Source: Shimia sp. R9_2
GTDB taxonomy: Bacteria; Pseudomonadota; Alphaproteobacteria; Rhodobacterales; Rhodobacteraceae
DNA length: 64,000 nt
Assembly (NCBI RefSeq): GCF_017743735.1
Contig: NZ_JAGHRO010000002.1
Location: 186,001-250,000, forward strand
Direction: 5' to 3'
Positions within the stretch are counted from its first letter, which is position 1. Every line of letters begins with the position of its first letter. Positions 62,322 to 64,000 of the stretch are shown one piece after another. A program made the translations under genes and the position numbers. The notes under the pieces were generated by a model. That model was not told the DNA's origin and ran no database searches. It saw only the letters and a list, made by a program, of their open reading frames with translations.

Positions 62322-62360
62322 AACAAAAAAGCTCCCAGCCATAACAGCTGAGAGCTTTTT
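62322..62360. terminator. Bidirectional intrinsic terminator
   Basis: AAAAAGCTC, C, CAGC pair with GCTG, A, GAGCTTTTT (62326-62360; one mismatch). It ends the DUF6476-like gene on the plus strand and tRNA-His on the minus strand. Confidence 0.8.
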
Positions 62361-62362
62361 GA

Positions 62363-62439
62363 TGGTACCGCCTCCCCGGCTCGAACGGGGGACCTCTGGA
62401 TCCACAATCCAGCGCTCTAACCTACTGAGCTAAGGCGGC
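62363..62439 (-). tRNA. tRNA-His (GTG)
   Basis: The cloverleaf is complete on the minus strand: acceptor GCCGCCT with AGGCGGT, anticodon loop TTGTGGA (anticodon GTG), T loop TTCGAGC, discriminator A and encoded CCA. Base -1 would be T, so the extra G-1 is not encoded, and G1 faces U72. This fits the known alphaproteobacterial form of tRNA-His. Confidence 0.95.
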
Positions 62440-62484
62440 ACTGTGAGGGGCGGTTTACAGATACCATTCGGGGGATGCAAGCAC

Positions 62485-62973
62485 CTAAAACACGATTTCC
62501 CAGGTTTGTTCGACAAGATCGCATCCAAAGCTATGCACCGGTCGTTCCGCCACACAGCGCCAGCCGTTTTTGGCATATAAAGCGCAGGCTGCCTCATGGC
62601 TTTTGTGGGTCCAGAGCGTCATGCCCTCATAGCCAACGCCCCGCGCAAACCCCATGCAGGTGTCCAAAAGCCGTTGACCCAAGCCAAAGCCGCGCGCCTC
62701 CGGCAGCACCAGAAACAGGCGCAGCTTTGCGAATCCCTCCCGGTCTGCGCGCACGCAGAAAATACATCCCAGCCGGTGCCCGTCGTGCTCGGCAATCCAG
62801 CCTGATTCTTTGCCGATCTCGTGATAGACAAGAAATCCGCGGGCGATCTCCGCCACCAGAGGGCCAAAGCTGTCATCAAACCCTTCTTCGCGCGCATAGA
62901 GCGTGGCGTGGCTTTCCACCAGCCAGTCCAGATCCTGCGCGGCAAACTTCCGGAAGGTGATTCCGTCATCCAC
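62485..62973 (-). CDS. GNAT family N-acetyltransferase
   Basis: A 162-residue acetyltransferase. The acetyl-CoA loop is LVLPEARGFGLGQRLLDTC and the later MTLWTHKSHEAACALYAKNGW is the MarR-associated GNAT pattern. The substrate is unknown. The start is taken as a GTG at 62973 close to a GGGGG run; the frame remains open to a GTG at 63030, so the N-terminus is uncertain. Confidence 0.87.
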   Translation of the reverse strand: MDDGITFRKFAAQDLDWLVESHATLYAREEGFDDSFGPLVAEIARGFLVYHEIGKESGWIAEHDGHRLGCIFCVRADREGFAKLRLFLVLPEARGFGLGQRLLDTCMGFARGVGYEGMTLWTHKSHEAACALYAKNGWRCVAERPVHSFGCDLVEQTWEIVF

Positions 62974-63150
62974 TGCCCTGCCCCCCTTCAACCTCTCCAC
63001 AGCCGACCTCTCCACCACGCGCCTCACCACCGCAACCGCAAACCGCCAGATCCGCGCACAGCTTGCCTTTGGCGCAAGTTCACGCTACCGCAATCGGCAC
63101 AACATGGAACCCCCAAGACCGACCATCAGACTGACCCCAAGGAGATCGCC

Positions 63151-63336
63151 ATGGGCATCAACACCGAAAGCAACATCGAAGCCAACATGCAAATCGGCCC
63201 CACCGATCAGGGTTTTGTGCGCATCTACATCGAAGCCGGTGGCTTGGAAATCCCGATGGATTTTGACCCTGAGGAAGCCGAGGAAATCGCCGAAGAAATT
63301 CGCGCAGCCGCAGCCACGGCGCGTCAGGTGAAGTGA
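63151..63336 (+). CDS. DUF6324-like small protein
   Basis: A 61-residue acidic protein (MGINTESNIEANMQIGPTDQ..., then EIPMDFDPEEAEEIAEEIR). AAGGAGATCGCC directly before the ATG makes it a convincing gene despite its size. I recall it as a Rhodobacteraceae-restricted family of unknown function. Confidence 0.82.
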   Translation: MGINTESNIEANMQIGPTDQGFVRIYIEAGGLEIPMDFDPEEAEEIAEEIRAAAATARQVK

Positions 63337-63519
63337 GGCTGGTTAGGGGCGCAGCCCCTGCCACATCTGCGATGTTGATACCCTGGGATATTTGAAGAAT
63401 GAGAAGCCAGGGCGGCTTCAGGCGCGGTCAGCTCAGGATCTCTCCCGGGTCTTTGAGTTCAAAGGCTTTGATCTCAAACTCATAAAACCCATTTCGGTCG
63501 CCGCGCTCTGCACGCGCGA

Positions 63520-63984
63520 TCAGCCTTCCTCTTCCGCCTCCTCCGGCAAGGCCGAAAGCTTGGGATCGCGGTAGCGCTGGAGGCGCCGCGCCGCATCCAT
63601 GGCAAATTTCTGGATCATCTTTTTGCGCCGCGCCGGAGCCAGCTTTTCTTCGGGCCCCATGCGAATGATCTCCGCATCATAGGCATCCGCAAAGATCAGC
63701 CCCGTGCCCTCGGGCAAAAGCTCGGTGGGAAAATCCGTGTCCACCGCCCAGAAATAGCGGTCGCCCCACTCAAGATAGCCCTGCCATTTCTTGTCGGTCT
63801 GAAAATCTTCGCGGCTGGATTTGCACTCAATCACCCAAAGTTCGCCTTTAGGTCCCAAGGCCATCACATCCACGCGCAGACCGCGGGCGGGCACAAATTC
63901 CTCAACAGAGACAAAGCCATGGCTGCGCAGATGGCGGCTGACACCGCGCGCGAGGCGCTGTCCGGGTTGCAAATTCTCTTCCAT
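63520..63984 (-). CDS. mmcB: MmcB family DNA repair protein
   Basis: A 154-residue putative PD-(D/E)XK nuclease. RVDVMALGPKGELWVIECKSSREDF holds the Asp and the Glu-x-Lys; QKFAMDAARRLQRYR ends the domain. In Caulobacter MmcB is an SOS-independent DNA-damage protein. An ATG at 63984 and a GTG at 63990 are both possible starts; the region upstream lies mostly outside the window. Confidence 0.88.
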   Translation of the reverse strand: MEENLQPGQRLARGVSRHLRSHGFVSVEEFVPARGLRVDVMALGPKGELWVIECKSSREDFQTDKKWQGYLEWGDRYFWAVDTDFPTELLPEGTGLIFADAYDAEIIRMGPEEKLAPARRKKMIQKFAMDAARRLQRYRDPKLSALPEEAEEEG

Positions 63985-64000
63985 GCTCACAGCGTGAACA

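Noticed and set aside
1-64000. CRISPR arrays and insertion sequences
   Set aside because: No regularly spaced repeats and no transposase-like proteins were found on either strand.

Overview
The window looks like the chromosome of a marine alphaproteobacterium of the Rhodobacteraceae (Roseobacter group). The grounds are high-GC coding sequence, the alphaproteobacterial neighbour sets prfA-prmC-DUF4167 and fdxA-carD, small proteins I know only from this family (DUF6476-like, DUF6324-like, MmcB), and a tRNA-His without the extra G-1 base. Most of the sequence is dense housekeeping DNA; one clear accessory island lies at 15593-22159.

Layout. 1-3746: end of a DUF333 gene, folate salvage (5-formyl-THF cyclo-ligase), the magnesium transporter MgtE and guanine deaminase. 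3831-10822: a histidine locus hisB-hisH / hisA / hisF-hisE, split by unrelated genes (AraC regulator, peroxiredoxin-like protein, DUF2147, DUF2867 and DUF302 proteins). 10890-15386: a lipoprotein, a hybrid sensor kinase, a CoA-binding protein, a candidate small RNA, a zinc-ribbon protein whose best start is a non-standard ATC codon, and the rRNA methyltransferase RlmB.

15527-22159: an intact tRNA-Tyr gene whose 3' end lies in a 42-bp direct repeat that recurs at 22118-22159. The repeats bound a 6.5-kb integrative element. It carries a tyrosine integrase, paired 10-bp repeats at both ends that look like integrase arm sites, a PD-(D/E)XK nuclease-like protein, a small serine recombinase, and a two-gene operon of an unrecognised protein plus a SIR2-like protein. 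The cargo looks like a small defence island, and the SIR2 pair is the best candidate for an undescribed system.

22277-26965: a tightly overlapping four-gene operon (flavin monooxygenase, bile-acid/sodium-symporter-family transporter, epimerase, short-chain dehydrogenase) diverging from a TetR regulator across a palindromic operator. 27065-38980: a glycosyltransferase-like protein, O-acetylhomoserine sulfhydrylase, a large single-pass membrane protein, 4-hydroxyphenylpyruvate dioxygenase with a divergent AsnC regulator, a Kef-type antiporter, cobT and cobS, a 175-bp palindromic repeat, and a potassium channel with a C-terminal zinc ribbon. 39098-44208: a leftward run of TPR protein, SUV3-like helicase, S4 RNA-binding protein, ferredoxin and CarD. 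44279-55825: SCP2 and hydrolase pair, oligoendopeptidase F, small redox and zinc proteins, dipeptidase, iron-binding protein, MazG, M20 amidohydrolase and agmatinase. 55888-64000: prfA-prmC-DUF4167, a Gfo/Idh oxidoreductase, rpoH, a RluA-family pseudouridine synthase, tRNA-His, a GNAT acetyltransferase and MmcB.

All functions are inferred from reading the sequence. No database search, alignment or folding program was run, and terminators, promoters and the small RNA were judged by eye.
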